Source of the DNA: Promicromonospora sp. MEB111
GTDB lineage: Bacteria > Actinomycetota > Actinomycetes > Actinomycetales > Cellulomonadaceae
DNA length: 64,000 nucleotides
Direction: 5' to 3'
Assembly: GCF_030209445.1 (NCBI RefSeq)
Contig: NZ_JARVSD010000007.1
Coordinates: 372,001-436,000 of the forward strand
A program made the position numbers and the translations under genes. How positions within the stretch are numbered: the first letter of the stretch is position 1; every line of letters starts with the position of its first letter. The notes under the pieces are model-generated. The model did no database searches, had not been told where the DNA came from, and saw only the letters and a list, made by a program, of their open reading frames with translations. Shown one piece after another: positions 49,864 to 59,367 of the stretch.

Positions 49864-50952
49864 CCGGCGACGCCTGGGCTGAGCCGCCTGTCCCTGGTGG
49901 TGACCGGGGACGAGCTGGGCCGAACCGGACGCGGCAGCGGCCAGCATGCCCTCGTCCGCGCCCTCGGCCACGAGACCCGCGCGCAGGTCCATGACCTTCT
50001 TGGTGTGGGCCGCGATCTTGGGCTCGCGCTCACGCAGCGTCACGTCCAGCGGCGTCGCGAAGAAGAGCGACGACAGCGCACCCGCCGCGATACCGACGAA
50101 CAGCGACAGGGAGATGTCCTTCAGCGTGCCGGCGCCCAGCAGGAAGCCACCCACGAAGAGGATGCCCGCGACGGGCAGCAGCGCCACCACGGAGGTGTTG
50201 ATGGACCGGACCAGGGTCTGGTTCACCGCGAGGTTGGCCCGCTCGGCGTAGGTGCTGCGGGTCTGCTCGGTCACCGAGGCGGTGTTCTCGCGCACCTTGT
50301 CGAAGACGACCATCTTGTCGTACAGCGAGAAGCCCAGGATGGTCAGGAAGCCGATGATCGTGGACGGCGTGACCTCCCAGCCGATCACCGCGTACACGCC
50401 GGCCGAGACCAGCACGTCGGTGAGCATGGCCACGATGGCCGCGACCGACATGCGCCAGGCGCGGAAGTAGACCGCCATGAAGACCGCCGCCGCGAGCACG
50501 AACGCCACGGTGCCCCACAGCGCCCGCAGGCTCACGGACTGGCCCCAGGTCGGGCCGATGAAGTTCGACGTGACCTCGTCGACGCTCACGCCGTAGGCGC
50601 TGGCCAGCGCCTCGCCGACCTGGTCGGTCTGCTCGCTGTCGAGCTCCGAGACCTGCACGCGGACGGCGTTCGCGCCGACCTGGCTGACGTGCGGCTCCTC
50701 GCCGGGAGCGACGGTCGCGACCGCGTCGATCGCGACGTCCTCGTCCGTGGTGGAGACACCCGAGACGGTGAACTCGGAGCCGCCGCGGAAGTCGATACCG
50801 AGGTTCAGGCCCTGGAAGACGAGCACGAGGATCGACGCCGCCGAGAAGAGCGCGACGATCGAGTACCAGAGCCGCCGCCGCTGGACGATCGGGTACGACC
50901 TACGACCGGTGTAGAGGTCGTTACCCCACTGAGCAAAGCCACCCCGCGCCAT
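49861..50952 (-). CDS. secF: protein translocase subunit SecF
   Basis: 363 aa membrane protein of the SecDF complex, which uses the proton gradient to pull exported proteins through SecYEG. First helix (YSIVALFSAASILVLVFQGL), then GIDFRGGSEF (the conserved Gly-Ile-Asp-Phe-x-Gly-Gly), an external domain, and five further helices including VLVSAGVYAVIGWEVTP and IIGFLTILGFSLYDKMVVFD (Asp/Arg relay region). The basic C-terminal tail is Ala/Gln-rich. The start shares a base with the secD stop (TGATG). Confidence 0.95.
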   Translation of the reverse strand: MARGGFAQWGNDLYTGRRSYPIVQRRRLWYSIVALFSAASILVLVFQGLNLGIDFRGGSEFTVSGVSTTDEDVAIDAVATVAPGEEPHVSQVGANAVRVQVSELDSEQTDQVGEALASAYGVSVDEVTSNFIGPTWGQSVSLRALWGTVAFVLAAAVFMAVYFRAWRMSVAAIVAMLTDVLVSAGVYAVIGWEVTPSTIIGFLTILGFSLYDKMVVFDKVRENTASVTEQTRSTYAERANLAVNQTLVRSINTSVVALLPVAGILFVGGFLLGAGTLKDISLSLFVGIAAGALSSLFFATPLDVTLREREPKIAAHTKKVMDLRAGLVAEGADEGMLAAAASGSAQLVPGHHQGQAAQPRRRR

Positions 50953-52844
50953 CAGCTGTTCTCCTCGTTCTGAGCCGGCTGGGTCGTCTCTGCGGACCCT
51001 GCGGCAGCCTTGCGCTCGGCGGCACGCCGCTCCGCGATCGTCATCCTGCGGCCGTCCTCGGCGGTGCGCGGCGCCGGGGTCACGGACTGCGCCGTGACCA
51101 GCTCCCGGTCGGGCTCGGCGGTGCCGAGGTCGGGTGCGTCGGTCGTCGCGTCCGGCCGCGCGCCGGAGAGCTGGCCGGCGCCCCGGTACCGCGGCGTCAC
51201 CTCGATCCGGTCGGCCGAGAGCCCCGACCACTTGTGGCCGTCGCGGAAGAACGGCACCTTGGCGAGCAGCTCCATCATCGGGTGCGTGAACCAGATGACC
51301 ACCATGACGTCGATGATCGTGGTCAGACCCAGGGTGAACGCGAAGCCGCGCACGCCGCCGACGGTCATGAAGTACAGGATGACCGCGGACAGCAGGTTCA
51401 CGGCCTTCGCGGCGTAGATCGTGCGGCGCGCACGGACCCAGCCGCGCTGGACCGCGAGTCGCAGCGACCTGCCGTCGCGCAGCTCGTCACGGATACGTTC
51501 GAAGTACACGATGAACGAGTCCGCGGTGAAGCCGATGGCCACGATCAGACCTGCGACACCCGGCAGGGACAGGCGGTAGCCGATGCCCCAGCTCAGGAGC
51601 GCGATCACCACGTAGGTCATGGCGGCCGCGACCACCAGCGAGGCGACCGTCAGCAGGCCCAGCGCGCGGTACTGGAACAGCGAGTACACGACGACGAGCG
51701 CGAGGCCGATCAGACCGGCGATCAGGCCGCGCTGGAGCTGCTCGGAACCGAGCGTGGCGGAGATCGTGTTCTGCCCGTCGACCTGGAAGGTCAGCGGCAG
51801 CGAGCCGAAGCTGAGCTGGTTGGCCAGCGTGGCGGCCGACTCCTGCGTGAAGGAGCCCGAGATCTGCGCCTGACCGTTGGTGATCGCGACGTTCGTGCTC
51901 GGCGCCGACACGACCAGGCCGTCCAGCACGATGGCGAACTGGTTGCGCGGCTGCTCCAGGTTCACCAGGCGCTCCGTGGTCTCACGGAACTCCTTGGTGC
52001 CCTCGGTGTTGAAGTCGAGGTTGACGCCCCACTCGTTGGTGACCGTCCCGTTCGCGCCCGGCATGAGGCCCGACGACGCGCTGGTCAGGTTGGTGCCGTC
52101 CACCTCGACGGGGCCCAGGATGTACTTGGCCGCGCCGGTCTGGTCGCACGTGACGAGCAGGCGGTCCGGGTTGTCCCCGCCGCCGCCCTCGAGGTTCTTG
52201 GGGTCGGTGCAGTCCAGCGCGTCGTACGCGGCCTGGACCGACGGCGTGATCTGCGCCAGGTCCGAGGGGTCGGTCGCCGCCTTGATCGCCTTGTCCTGCT
52301 CGGCGAGGTCCTCCTTGGTCGGCTCGGCCGCCGCGGCCGCGTCGCCGCCGTCGGCCTGGGCGTCGTCGCCCGTGCCGTCCGCGGACGCCGACGGGCTCGC
52401 CGAGGGCTGCGTCGTCGGGACCGGGTTGCCGATGGCCAGGACCGGGCGGAACTTCATCTGCGCGGCCTTCGAGATCAGCGCGACGGTCTCGTCGTCCACC
52501 TCTCCCGGGATCTCGACCACGATCTGGTTCGACCCCTGGGCAGCGATCTCCGCCTCGGTCACGCCGTTGGCGTCCACCCGCTGCCGGATCACGCCGATGG
52601 CCTCTTCCATCGCCTCGGGGGTGATCTCGGAGCCGTCGGAGGTCACCGCCTTCAGGATGACCTGGGTGCCGCCCTGGAGGTCGAGGGCCAGACCGGGTGC
52701 CAGGCTCGCGCCGTCCGGATTGTCGCTCGACTTTCCGTCGAGCTGCCAACCTGCCAAGAGGGCGCCGAAGGGCAGCAGGATCGTCAGGATCGTCAGGAGC
52801 ACGATCGTGCGAACCGGCCGCGAGCGCCGGGTGTCAGTCGCCAA
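50952..52844 (-). CDS. secD: protein translocase subunit SecD
   Basis: 630 aa partner of SecF. The first helix (TIVLLTILTILLPFGALLAG) is followed by LALDLQGGTQVIL (conserved D-L-x-G-G), a large P1 head domain with an inserted Ala/Asp/Ser-rich loop (about 150-190), and a C-terminal five-helix RND part with GVAGLIVAIGFTADSFIVYF and FERIRDE. The start is taken as TTG 52844 (LATDTRRSRPVRTI), since homologues begin there and a GAAGAG-like site lies upstream; a GTG at 52910 would add 22 residues. The C-terminus is extended and charged. Confidence 0.93.
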   Translation of the reverse strand: MATDTRRSRPVRTIVLLTILTILLPFGALLAGWQLDGKSSDNPDGASLAPGLALDLQGGTQVILKAVTSDGSEITPEAMEEAIGVIRQRVDANGVTEAEIAAQGSNQIVVEIPGEVDDETVALISKAAQMKFRPVLAIGNPVPTTQPSASPSASADGTGDDAQADGGDAAAAAEPTKEDLAEQDKAIKAATDPSDLAQITPSVQAAYDALDCTDPKNLEGGGGDNPDRLLVTCDQTGAAKYILGPVEVDGTNLTSASSGLMPGANGTVTNEWGVNLDFNTEGTKEFRETTERLVNLEQPRNQFAIVLDGLVVSAPSTNVAITNGQAQISGSFTQESAATLANQLSFGSLPLTFQVDGQNTISATLGSEQLQRGLIAGLIGLALVVVYSLFQYRALGLLTVASLVVAAAMTYVVIALLSWGIGYRLSLPGVAGLIVAIGFTADSFIVYFERIRDELRDGRSLRLAVQRGWVRARRTIYAAKAVNLLSAVILYFMTVGGVRGFAFTLGLTTIIDVMVVIWFTHPMMELLAKVPFFRDGHKWSGLSADRIEVTPRYRGAGQLSGARPDATTDAPDLGTAEPDRELVTAQSVTPAPRTAEDGRRMTIAERRAAERKAAAGSAETTQPAQNEENS

Positions 52845-52925
52845 CGTCTGTCTCTTCTCGTGTGCGCGCCGGGGTACGTCCGGCGCGGGTTCGGCGCCGT
52901 CCGGGGTCACCGGACGGCGCGGCCG

Positions 52926-53363
52926 TCACTTGCCGTCTGCGTCGGCGTCCCGTCGCTGCTGCTCCCGGTACTCGCGCTGGGCGGTGTCGAGGCCAGACAG
53001 ATCGTCGGGGACGTCGGTCGCGTCGGGGCTGATCGTACTTCCCGTTTCGCTCTTTGCTGTGACGTCGACCTCATCTGCCGTGTTGTCGGTGTCCGCGTCG
53101 TCGGCGACGGGCTCCTCGACCTGCTTGGAGATGGCGGCGCGGAGCCAGGTGGTCTGGCTGCCGGGGACGGACTCGATGGTCACCTGGTCGTTCGCGTCGT
53201 CCACCTCGACGACGGTCCCGATCATCCCGGAGGCGGTCATGACCTTGGCCCCGACCGTGAGGTTGTTCCGGAACTCCGCCGCCGCGCGCTGCTGCTTGCG
53301 GGTGCGGGAGGACATGAAGAACATCGCCACGAGGAGGATCGCGACGAGAATGAGCATTTCCAC
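52926..53363 (-). CDS. yajC: preprotein translocase subunit YajC
   Basis: 145 aa. One N-terminal membrane helix (MLILVAILLVAMFFM), then RTRKQQRAAAEFRNNLTVGA and KVMTASGMIGTVVEVDD, the typical YajC core. The C-terminal 60 residues are a long acidic extension absent from E. coli YajC. Associates with SecDF. The start GTG 53363 has GGGA 6-7 nt upstream; ATG two codons later is an alternative. Operon order yajC-secD-secF. Confidence 0.92.
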   Translation of the reverse strand: MEMLILVAILLVAMFFMSSRTRKQQRAAAEFRNNLTVGAKVMTASGMIGTVVEVDDANDQVTIESVPGSQTTWLRAAISKQVEEPVADDADTDNTADEVDVTAKSETGSTISPDATDVPDDLSGLDTAQREYREQQRRDADADGK

Positions 53364-53496
53364 GGTGAGGTCCCTGTTCGATTGCTGTGTCGGATGTGCT
53401 GCGCACGTTCGTGGCGCACGACGAGGATCCCAACCAGTGTAGTGCTCGGGCGTGGATCCCCGGGCTGCCCGCGGTGGGGGCGCCACAACGACAACG

Positions 53497-54576
53497 TCAG
53501 GGGTCGAGCAAAGTTCCCGGGCCGGTGGTGCCGGTCGTGGCGCCGGCCGCCTGCGCGGGCGGCGTGAGGCCCAGGTGCTCCCAGGCCGCGAGGGTCGCGA
53601 CACGGCCGCGCGGGGTGCGCCCGACCAGCCCCTCGCGGACGAGGTAGGGCTCGGCGACGGTCTCGACGGTCTCGGCCTCCTCCCCCACGGTCATGGCGAG
53701 CGTGGACAGGCCGACGGGCCCGCCGCCGAACCGGGTGCACAGGGCGGTGAGCACCGCGCGGTCGAGGCGGTCGAGGCCGATGAGGTCGACCTCGTAGACC
53801 TCCAGGGCCGCCCGCGCGGCGTTCAGGTCGAGGCGGCCGTCGCCGCGCACCTGCGCCCAGTCGCGGACGCGGCGCAGCAGCCGGTTCGCGATGCGGGGGG
53901 TGCCGCGGGAGCGGCCGGCGATCTCGTGCGCGGCGGCGTGGTCGAGGTGCACGCCGAGCAGTCCGGCGGAGCGCAGGATGACCCGCTCCAGCTCCTGCGG
54001 CGTGTAGTAGTCCATGTGCCCGGTGAACCCGAAGCGGTCGCGCAGCGGGGCGGGCAGCAGGCCGGAGCGGGTGGTGGCGCCGACCACGGTGAACCGGGGC
54101 AGCGCGAGCGGGATCGCGGACGCACCGGCACCCTTGCCGACCACGACGTCGACCCGGAAGTCTTCCATGGCGACGTAGAGCAGCTCCTCGGCGGGGCGGG
54201 CCAGGCGGTGGATCTCGTCGATGAACAGCACGTCGCCCTCCTCCAGGGAGGACAGGACGGCGGCGAGGTCGCCCGCGTGCTGGATGGCGGGTCCGCTGGT
54301 CAGGCGCAGGTGCGACTCGAGCTCGCCGGCGATGATCATGGCCAGCGTGGTCTTGCCGAGCCCGGGCGGGCCGGACAGGAGCACGTGGTCGGGCGGGTTG
54401 CCGCGCGCGATCGCGGCCTGCAGCACCAGGGAGAGCTGGTCGCGCACGACGCGCTGGCCCACGAAGTCGTCGAGCCGCTTGGGGCGCAGCGCGGCCTCGG
54501 CGGCGCGCTCGATCTCGTCGGCGCTCGGGGCGACGATCCGGCCGCCGCCCTCCGTCTCGGTCGAGACCTCAGCCAC
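53497..54576 (-). CDS. ruvB: Holliday junction branch-migration ATPase RuvB
   Basis: 359 aa AAA+ motor that drives branch migration with RuvA. Walker [10 protein letters not shown], Walker [11 protein letters not shown], sensor 1 [20 protein letters not shown] and the C-terminal winged helix ([18 protein letters not shown]) are complete. The Pro/Gly/Thr-rich last 25 residues are variable. The start overlaps the ruvA stop by 8 nt. Confidence 0.96.
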   Translation of the reverse strand: MAEVSTETEGGGRIVAPSADEIERAAEAALRPKRLDDFVGQRVVRDQLSLVLQAAIARGNPPDHVLLSGPPGLGKTTLAMIIAGELESHLRLTSGPAIQHAGDLAAVLSSLEEGDVLFIDEIHRLARPAEELLYVAMEDFRVDVVVGKGAGASAIPLALPRFTVVGATTRSGLLPAPLRDRFGFTGHMDYYTPQELERVILRSAGLLGVHLDHAAAHEIAGRSRGTPRIANRLLRRVRDWAQVRGDGRLDLNAARAALEVYEVDLIGLDRLDRAVLTALCTRFGGGPVGLSTLAMTVGEEAETVETVAEPYLVREGLVGRTPRGRVATLAAWEHLGLTPPAQAAGATTGTTGPGTLLDP

Positions 54577-55195
54577 GGTGGCCTCCCAGCACGCGCAGGG
54601 CCGCGCGCAGCGTCGAGGCGACCTCGTCGGCCGCCACGGAGTCGGCGCCCGCCTCGGCGAGCACCTTCGCCACGGCGTCGTCGGCCTGCTTGGCGGGCCA
54701 GCCCAGGCCCGCGAGGGCCTCCACGACCCGCTCGGAGTGGTCGGTGGCGCCCGCGGCGGCGCTGGGCGCGGCCTCGGCCGGCGCGAGGCCGGACGGCGGC
54801 CCCAGCCGGTCGCCGAGCTCCAGGACGATGCGCTGGGCGCCCTTGCGTCCGATGCCCGGCACGCGGGTCAGCGCGGCGAGGTCCTCGCCGGCGACGGCGC
54901 GGCGCAGGGCGTCCGGGGTGTGCACCGCGAGCATCGCGAGCGCCAGGCGCGGCCCGACGCCGGAGACGGTCTGCACCACCTCGAACACGTCCCGCTCGTC
55001 CGGGTCGCCGAACCCGTAGAGCGTCATCGAGTCCTCGCGGACCACCATGGTCGTGGCGACACCGGCGGTCTCGCCGACGCGCAGCCCGGCCAGGGTGGCG
55101 GGGGTGGCGTGCACCAGGTAGCCGACGCCGCCGACGTCGACCACCGCGCGGTCCAGACCCACGTGGGCCACGGTCCCCGTCAGCGAGGCGATCAC
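54569..55195 (-). CDS. ruvA: Holliday junction-binding protein RuvA
   Basis: 208 aa. An N-terminal OB domain ([20 protein letters not shown]), two helix-hairpin-helix motifs ([36 protein letters not shown]), an Ala/Gly linker and a C-terminal domain III ([19 protein letters not shown]) that touches RuvB. AAGGAGG precedes the GTG start. A near-LexA box lies 45-60 bp upstream, so ruvAB may be DNA-damage inducible apart from ruvC. Confidence 0.95.
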   Translation of the reverse strand: MIASLTGTVAHVGLDRAVVDVGGVGYLVHATPATLAGLRVGETAGVATTMVVREDSMTLYGFGDPDERDVFEVVQTVSGVGPRLALAMLAVHTPDALRRAVAGEDLAALTRVPGIGRKGAQRIVLELGDRLGPPSGLAPAEAAPSAAAGATDHSERVVEALAGLGWPAKQADDAVAKVLAEAGADSVAADEVASTLRAALRVLGGHRG

Positions 55196-55239
55196 GGGCT
55201 CCCCCTCCTTGCCTGCTGGTCCGGCTCGCCGAACCAGTA

Positions 55240-55255
55240 TCGAACGTCAGTGCGA
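55240..55255. promoter_or_regulatory. LexA-like box upstream of ruvA
   Basis: TCGAACGTCAGTGCGA, one base different from the consensus TCGAAC-N4-GTTCGA, in the 102-bp gap between ruvC and ruvA. Confidence 0.55.
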
Positions 55256-55297
55256 GGAGCCTAACAAGCGGAGGGAGGTCTCCGGGGAGGCACGCCG

Positions 55298-55864
55298 TCA
55301 GCGGCGGGGGCGCTGCTTGGCGGCCTGCTCGGCCGCGGCCCAGGCGCGCTGCGCGGGCGTGAGCTCGTGCCGGTCGCCGCCCTGCAGGGCCCCGGCGGGG
55401 CGCCACAGGTGGCAGACGGCGAGCGCGAGCGCGTCGGCGGCGTCGGCGGGCCGCGGCGCCTCGTCGAGGTCGAGGATCCGGGTGATCATCGTCGTCACCT
55501 GCGCCTTGTCGGCGCGCCCCGAACCGGTCACGGCTGCCTTGACCTCCGACGGGGTGTGCAGCGCGACGGGCACGCCGCGGCGGGCCGCGGCCACCATGGC
55601 CAGGCCCGCCGCCTGGGCGGTCCCCATCACCGTGCCGACGTTGTGCTGCGCGAAGACGCGCTCGACCGCCACCACGTCCGGGACGTGCTCGTCGAGCCAG
55701 CGCTCCAGGCCCTCCGCGATCCGCAGCAGGCGCAGGTCCGTGGACAGGTCCACGTCCGAGCGGATCACGCCGACGGCCACCATCCGGGCCCGCCGCCCGG
55801 GCAGGGAGTCGACGACGCCGACGCCGCACCTGGTCAGACCGGGATCAACACCGAGAACGCGCAC
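55298..55864 (-). CDS. ruvC: Holliday junction resolvase RuvC
   Basis: 188 aa. Catalytic acidic residues are visible as Asp7 ([12 protein letters not shown]), the Glu in [12 protein letters not shown] and the late pair in [14 protein letters not shown]. It resolves junctions processed by RuvAB. GTG 55864 has GAGAGGG about 7 nt upstream. The C-terminal tail ([20 protein letters not shown]) is basic and helical. Order yebC-ruvC-ruvA-ruvB is conserved in actinobacteria. Confidence 0.95.
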   Translation of the reverse strand: MRVLGVDPGLTRCGVGVVDSLPGRRARMVAVGVIRSDVDLSTDLRLLRIAEGLERWLDEHVPDVVAVERVFAQHNVGTVMGTAQAAGLAMVAAARRGVPVALHTPSEVKAAVTGSGRADKAQVTTMITRILDLDEAPRPADAADALALAVCHLWRPAGALQGGDRHELTPAQRAWAAAEQAAKQRPRR

Positions 55865-55924
55865 GGAGAAACCCTCTCACGTGCGGGTTCCTTCCCTGCG
55901 CGGACACGGCCGGGGGGGTGAGTG

Positions 55925-56686
55925 CTACTCCTCCTCGTCGAGCGCCGCCATGACCTCGTCGCTCGCGTCGAAGTTGGCGTAGACGTTCTGCACGTCGTCG
56001 CTGTCCTCGAGCGCGTCGATGAGGCGCATGATCTTGCGGGCGCCCTCGACGTCCACCTCGACCTGCATGGAGGGGTGGAAGATCACGTCGGCCGAGTCGT
56101 ACTCGATGCCAGCCTCCTGGATGGCCGTGCGCACGGGCACCAGGTCGGTCGCCTCGGTGAGGACCTCGATGACCTCGCCCTGGTCGGTGACGTCCTCGGC
56201 GCCGGCGTCGAGCGCGGCGAGCATGACCTCGTCCTCGCCCACGCCGTCGGCCTTCGGCACCACGATCAGGCCCTTGCGGGAGAACAGGTACGACACCGAT
56301 CCCGGGTCGGCGAGGTTGCCGCCGTTGCGGGAGAACGCCAGACGGACCTCGGAGGCCGCGCGGTTCTTGTTGTCGGTGAGGCACTCGACCAGGACGGCGA
56401 TGCCGTTGGTGCCGTAGCCCTCGTACATGATCGTCTGGTAGTCGACGGCGTCGGCGCCCTCGCCGGAACCGCGCTTCAGCGCACGGTCGATGTTGTCGTT
56501 CGGGACCGACGACTTCTTCGCCTTCTGGACCGCGTCGAACAGCGTCGGGTTACCGGCGAGGTCGCCGCCGCCCGTCCGCGCCGCGACCTCGATGTTCTTG
56601 ATCAGCTTCGCGAAGAGCTTGCCGCGCTTGGCGTCGATCGCGGCCTTCTTGTGCTTGGTCGTGGCCCACTTGGAGTGACCTGACAT
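55925..56686 (-). CDS. yebC: YebC/PmpR-family protein
   Basis: 253 aa, full family length. The N-terminus [20 protein letters not shown], then [40 protein letters not shown] core and [10 protein letters not shown] near the end are hallmarks. YebC proteins were named as transcription factors; recent work links them to relief of ribosome stalling. AAGGAG lies 12 nt before the ATG. First gene upstream of ruvC on the same strand. Confidence 0.95.
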   Translation of the reverse strand: MSGHSKWATTKHKKAAIDAKRGKLFAKLIKNIEVAARTGGGDLAGNPTLFDAVQKAKKSSVPNDNIDRALKRGSGEGADAVDYQTIMYEGYGTNGIAVLVECLTDNKNRAASEVRLAFSRNGGNLADPGSVSYLFSRKGLIVVPKADGVGEDEVMLAALDAGAEDVTDQGEVIEVLTEATDLVPVRTAIQEAGIEYDSADVIFHPSMQVEVDVEGARKIMRLIDALEDSDDVQNVYANFDASDEVMAALDEEE

Positions 56687-56754
56687 GCCTCTACCTGACT
56701 CCTTGCATTTCGATGGCTCTTATCAATGGCTGACGAACGGCGAGGGGAACCCGC

Positions 56755-57390
56755 TCAGCCGCCCGCGACCATGCTGACGAACAGCCCGTGCACGCGCGCG
56801 TCCCCCGTGATCTCGGGGTGGAAGGCGGTGGCGAGCAGCGACCCCTGCCGTGCTGCGACAATCCTACCGGCGGCCGCCACAGGACGGCCTTGCGTATCCA
56901 CAGCCGGGATGCGGGACAGCACCTCGACCTCGGGCCCGGCCTCCTCGATCCAGGGGGCGCGGATGAACGCGGTACGCACCGGGCCGCCGTCGCCGACGTC
57001 GGAGATCCCCGCGAAGTCGAGGTCGGTCTCGAACGAGTCGACCTGCCGCCCGAACGCGTTGCGCCGGACGACGACGTCCATGCCGCCGACGGTCTGCTGG
57101 TCGGCGGTCCCGTCCAGGATCCGGTCGGCGAGCAGGATCATCCCCGCGCACGAGCCGTACACCGGCAGACCCTCCTTGATGCGGGCCTGCAGCAGGTCGC
57201 GGAGCTCGAAGATGCGCAGCAGCTTGTCGATCGTCGTCGACTCGCCGCCGGGCAGCACGAGCCCGTCGACCGCCGCCAGCTCCCCCGGCCGACGCACGGT
57301 CACGCCGTGCGCCCCCGCGGACTCGAGGGCGGCCAGGTGCTCGCGGACGTCACCCTGCAGGGCCAGGACGCCGATGGTCGGGTTGCTCAC
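56755..57390 (-). CDS. pdxT: pyridoxal 5'-phosphate synthase glutaminase subunit PdxT
   Basis: 211 aa class I glutaminase that feeds ammonia to PdxS for PLP synthesis. [15 protein letters not shown] at the N-terminus, [13 protein letters not shown], the nucleophile Cys in [15 protein letters not shown], and the His-Glu of [10 protein letters not shown] complete the triad. The GTG start has TAGAAT 8 nt upstream. The synthase partner pdxS, often nearby, is not in the window; the upstream neighbour is instead an Abi_2-family gene. Confidence 0.95.
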   Translation of the reverse strand: MSNPTIGVLALQGDVREHLAALESAGAHGVTVRRPGELAAVDGLVLPGGESTTIDKLLRIFELRDLLQARIKEGLPVYGSCAGMILLADRILDGTADQQTVGGMDVVVRRNAFGRQVDSFETDLDFAGISDVGDGGPVRTAFIRAPWIEEAGPEVEVLSRIPAVDTQGRPVAAAGRIVAARQGSLLATAFHPEITGDARVHGLFVSMVAGG

Positions 57391-57398
57391 AACCGTTC

Positions 57399-57404
57399 AT
57401 TCTA
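57399..57404 (-). promoter_or_regulatory. -10 box of pdxT
   Basis: TAGAAT, 8 nt before GTG 57390. Confidence 0.45.
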
Positions 57405-57497
57405 CGGCGGCGGCCGACAGACCTGGGACGTCACCGGCTGTGCCCCCGCAGGGGAACAGCGGCAGACGAGCGGCCCATGACCTGTTGGCCCGCTGCT

Positions 57498-58472
57498 CTA
57501 CGACATCAGATCAGCCCACTCGGCCGGGAATCCCATGTCGGCGAGACTGACCACCCCGTCCGCAGGGAAGTCGGAGAGCAGGCGCACCAGCTCGGCCTTC
57601 CAGTCGCCGTCCATCGAGACCTTCTCCATCAGGAAGCACAGCACCATCAGCGCCGGGTAGAACCGGGCACGATCGCGGTGCTCAAGCCCGGCGAGATGCT
57701 TGAGCCCCTTGATCCCCTGCAGCGCCGACACACGCACGGTGTCCGTGAAGTGCCGGTTCCAGAGCCGCGCGTGGTGCGCGCACGTGTTCCGGGCGATGTT
57801 CAAGGTTCTGAGCCAGTTGGCGAGGACCGCCCCGTCGCCGGCGCCCGTCCGGTCGACGACGTCGAGCCGGCGGGCGATCTCGTCACGGTCGCGCCGCTTG
57901 AGCCCCTGGAAGAGCACCGAGAGCGCGCCGAAGTCCAGGACCTCCAGAGCTGCCCAGATCGGCAGGTCGCCTCCGTACTTCCGGCCGTAGTGCGCCACGT
58001 ACTCCTCGGACGACCGGGCCTGGTGTGCGCGAAGCTTGCCCACCCAGCTCGCGTGCCGCGACGGCCGGCCCTGACCGGACGTGGAGAAGCGCGTCTCGAG
58101 GTGCCCGGGATCGAGGTGTGCGAACGGTCCGCGACGGCCCAGGACATCGGTCACCTTCACCCGGATCGCCACCTCGATCCGCTCGATGGCGTCCATCGTC
58201 AGAAGCTTGAGCCGACGATCGAACTCGTACACCCGCAGCACCTGGTTCAGGTCCGTGCCCGGGCCTACGTCGGCAGTGCGCACAGGGCGGCCGTGGCGGG
58301 ACGAAGCGGCCTGGTCGATGACACGGTAGGGATACCAGTAGCCGCTGAGGCGGTGATAGCCGATCTGGCCCAGCGCGAACACGCACGACGCGTCGTCGAG
58401 CCGCATGCCGCGTCGTCTCAGCAGGGCTTCCTGCTGCAGGATCGACAGGTGCGGCTTCAGGTACCGGGACAT
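57498..58472 (-). CDS. Abi_2 (AbiD/AbiF-type) HEPN protein
   Basis: 324 aa. The family pattern is clear: VFALGQIGYHRLSGYWYPYR (31-50), YEFDRRLKLLTMDAIERIEV (82-101), PIWAALEVLDFGALSVLFQG (171-190) and the HEPN ribonuclease motif R-x4-H at Arg228-His233 (ARNTCAHHARLWN). Such proteins act in abortive infection or as RNA-targeting toxins, and AbiF-type members are known to be preceded by a conserved noncoding RNA. Here a sigma70-like promoter and structured leader precede the gene. ATG 58472 has AGGAAG 4-5 nt upstream. The gene interrupts the housekeeping block beside pdxT and looks less GC-rich than its neighbours, suggesting acquisition. Confidence 0.85.
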   Translation of the reverse strand: MSRYLKPHLSILQQEALLRRRGMRLDDASCVFALGQIGYHRLSGYWYPYRVIDQAASSRHGRPVRTADVGPGTDLNQVLRVYEFDRRLKLLTMDAIERIEVAIRVKVTDVLGRRGPFAHLDPGHLETRFSTSGQGRPSRHASWVGKLRAHQARSSEEYVAHYGRKYGGDLPIWAALEVLDFGALSVLFQGLKRRDRDEIARRLDVVDRTGAGDGAVLANWLRTLNIARNTCAHHARLWNRHFTDTVRVSALQGIKGLKHLAGLEHRDRARFYPALMVLCFLMEKVSMDGDWKAELVRLLSDFPADGVVSLADMGFPAEWADLMS

Positions 58473-58534
58473 GGCGCTTCCTCGAGATTGCGGCCGGTTG
58501 AGGCTTGGGCAGTCGCAGGGACGTCGAAGGTCCC

Positions 58535-58660
58535 GCTCACTGGCTTCTCGAGGATAGGAGTGCTTCCGCAAATCCTCTAGGCGAAAGCGTGATGGCCGAG
58601 GACGGAGACACATGAAGACCGGCCCGTGATCGCTAGGCGATCAGAGGGACCGGTCGTGTT
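58535..58660 (-). ncRNA. candidate structured RNA upstream of the Abi_2 gene
   Basis: Expected to start near 58660 from the promoter at 58667-58695. Hairpin 1 (58617-58655) begins about 5 nt into the RNA: GACCGG/CCGGTC, CCC/GGG and TGATCGC/GCGATCA stems (16 bp) with a 3-nt loop. Hairpin 2 pairs 58581-58588 with 58562-58569 (one G-U). A third small stem GGGAC/GTCCC lies at 58518-58534. No open frame with a ribosome site fills this leader. Position fits the antitoxin-type RNA known before AbiF-family genes; the 3' end is a guess. Confidence 0.5.
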
Positions 58661-58666
58661 ACCTCA

Positions 58667-58695
58667 ATTCTACGGGGAGCTCCGGCGTGACGCAA
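58667..58695 (-). promoter_or_regulatory. sigma70-type promoter of the Abi RNA/gene
   Basis: -35 TTGCGT (58690-58695), 17-nt spacer, -10 TAGAAT (58667-58672). The best-formed -35/-10 pair seen in the window. Confidence 0.7.
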
Positions 58696-58719
58696 CGGAC
58701 GCACCGCGGCTCGGCGGGC

Positions 58720-59367
58720 TCAGTCGTCGTGCTGCTCACCCAGGTGGCGGACCTCGCCGTCCCAGCCGGCCACCAGGTGGTCGATGACCTCCGGCAGCTC
58801 CGGCGGGAACACCTCCAGCGGCTGCGCCCGCAGCTCCGCCGCCGTCAGCCAGGCCATCTCGTCGAGCAGCTCGCGCTCGGCGTCGGTCCAGCCGTCGGCG
58901 GTGACCTCGATGGCGTCCGGGATGCGGGCGAAGTAGAAGACCTCGTACTGCCGGCACGTCTCGGCGAAGAAGTCGAAGATGCCCGTCCGCGTGAGCACGG
59001 GCCCCACCAGTGCTCCGTCAGGGAGGTCGATGCCCACCTCCTCGCGGGTCTCGCGCTGTGCAGCCTGGACCGGCGTCTCCCCCGCGTCGATGCCGCCGCC
59101 CACCGTGAACCACCAGGACCGTTCCGGCTGGTTGACATCGTGCCCGCGCATGACGAGCACCCGGCCGGTGTCGTCCATGAGCAGGACGCGCGCCGCCGAG
59201 CGCTCGCGGACGCCGTCCGGCCCAGGCACCCAGTCGTCCCCGAGGGACGTGGTGCCGGGCCCGACGGCCGACGGCGCGACGGCCGTCGGCGCGACTACTG
59301 ACGGCCCAGGCGCTGACGGCGCGGCAGGCCGGTGCTGGTCGGAGGTCTCCGGCGGGTGACCCGTCAT
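58720..59367 (-). CDS. NUDIX hydrolase
   Basis: 215 aa. The Nudix box GGIDAGETPVQAAQRETREEVG (G-x5-E-x7-R-E-x2-E-E) is complete. A 55-residue Pro/Ala/Thr-rich N-terminus precedes the fold (RSAARVLLMDDTGRVLVMRG, WWFTVGGG). The C-terminal part (WLTAAELRAQPLEVFPPELP) is typical of actinobacterial NUDIX proteins of unknown substrate. ATG 59367 has GAGGAG 8-9 nt upstream. The 188 nt beyond it toward hrpB hold no gene. Confidence 0.88.
   Translation of the reverse strand: MTGHPPETSDQHRPAAPSAPGPSVVAPTAVAPSAVGPGTTSLGDDWVPGPDGVRERSAARVLLMDDTGRVLVMRGHDVNQPERSWWFTVGGGIDAGETPVQAAQRETREEVGIDLPDGALVGPVLTRTGIFDFFAETCRQYEVFYFARIPDAIEVTADGWTDAERELLDEMAWLTAAELRAQPLEVFPPELPEVIDHLVAGWDGEVRHLGEQHDD

Noticed and set aside
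57391-57497. Terminator hairpin between the Abi gene and pdxT
   Set aside because: The best stem (about 57469-57494) has a central mismatch and a 10-nt loop; too weak to call.
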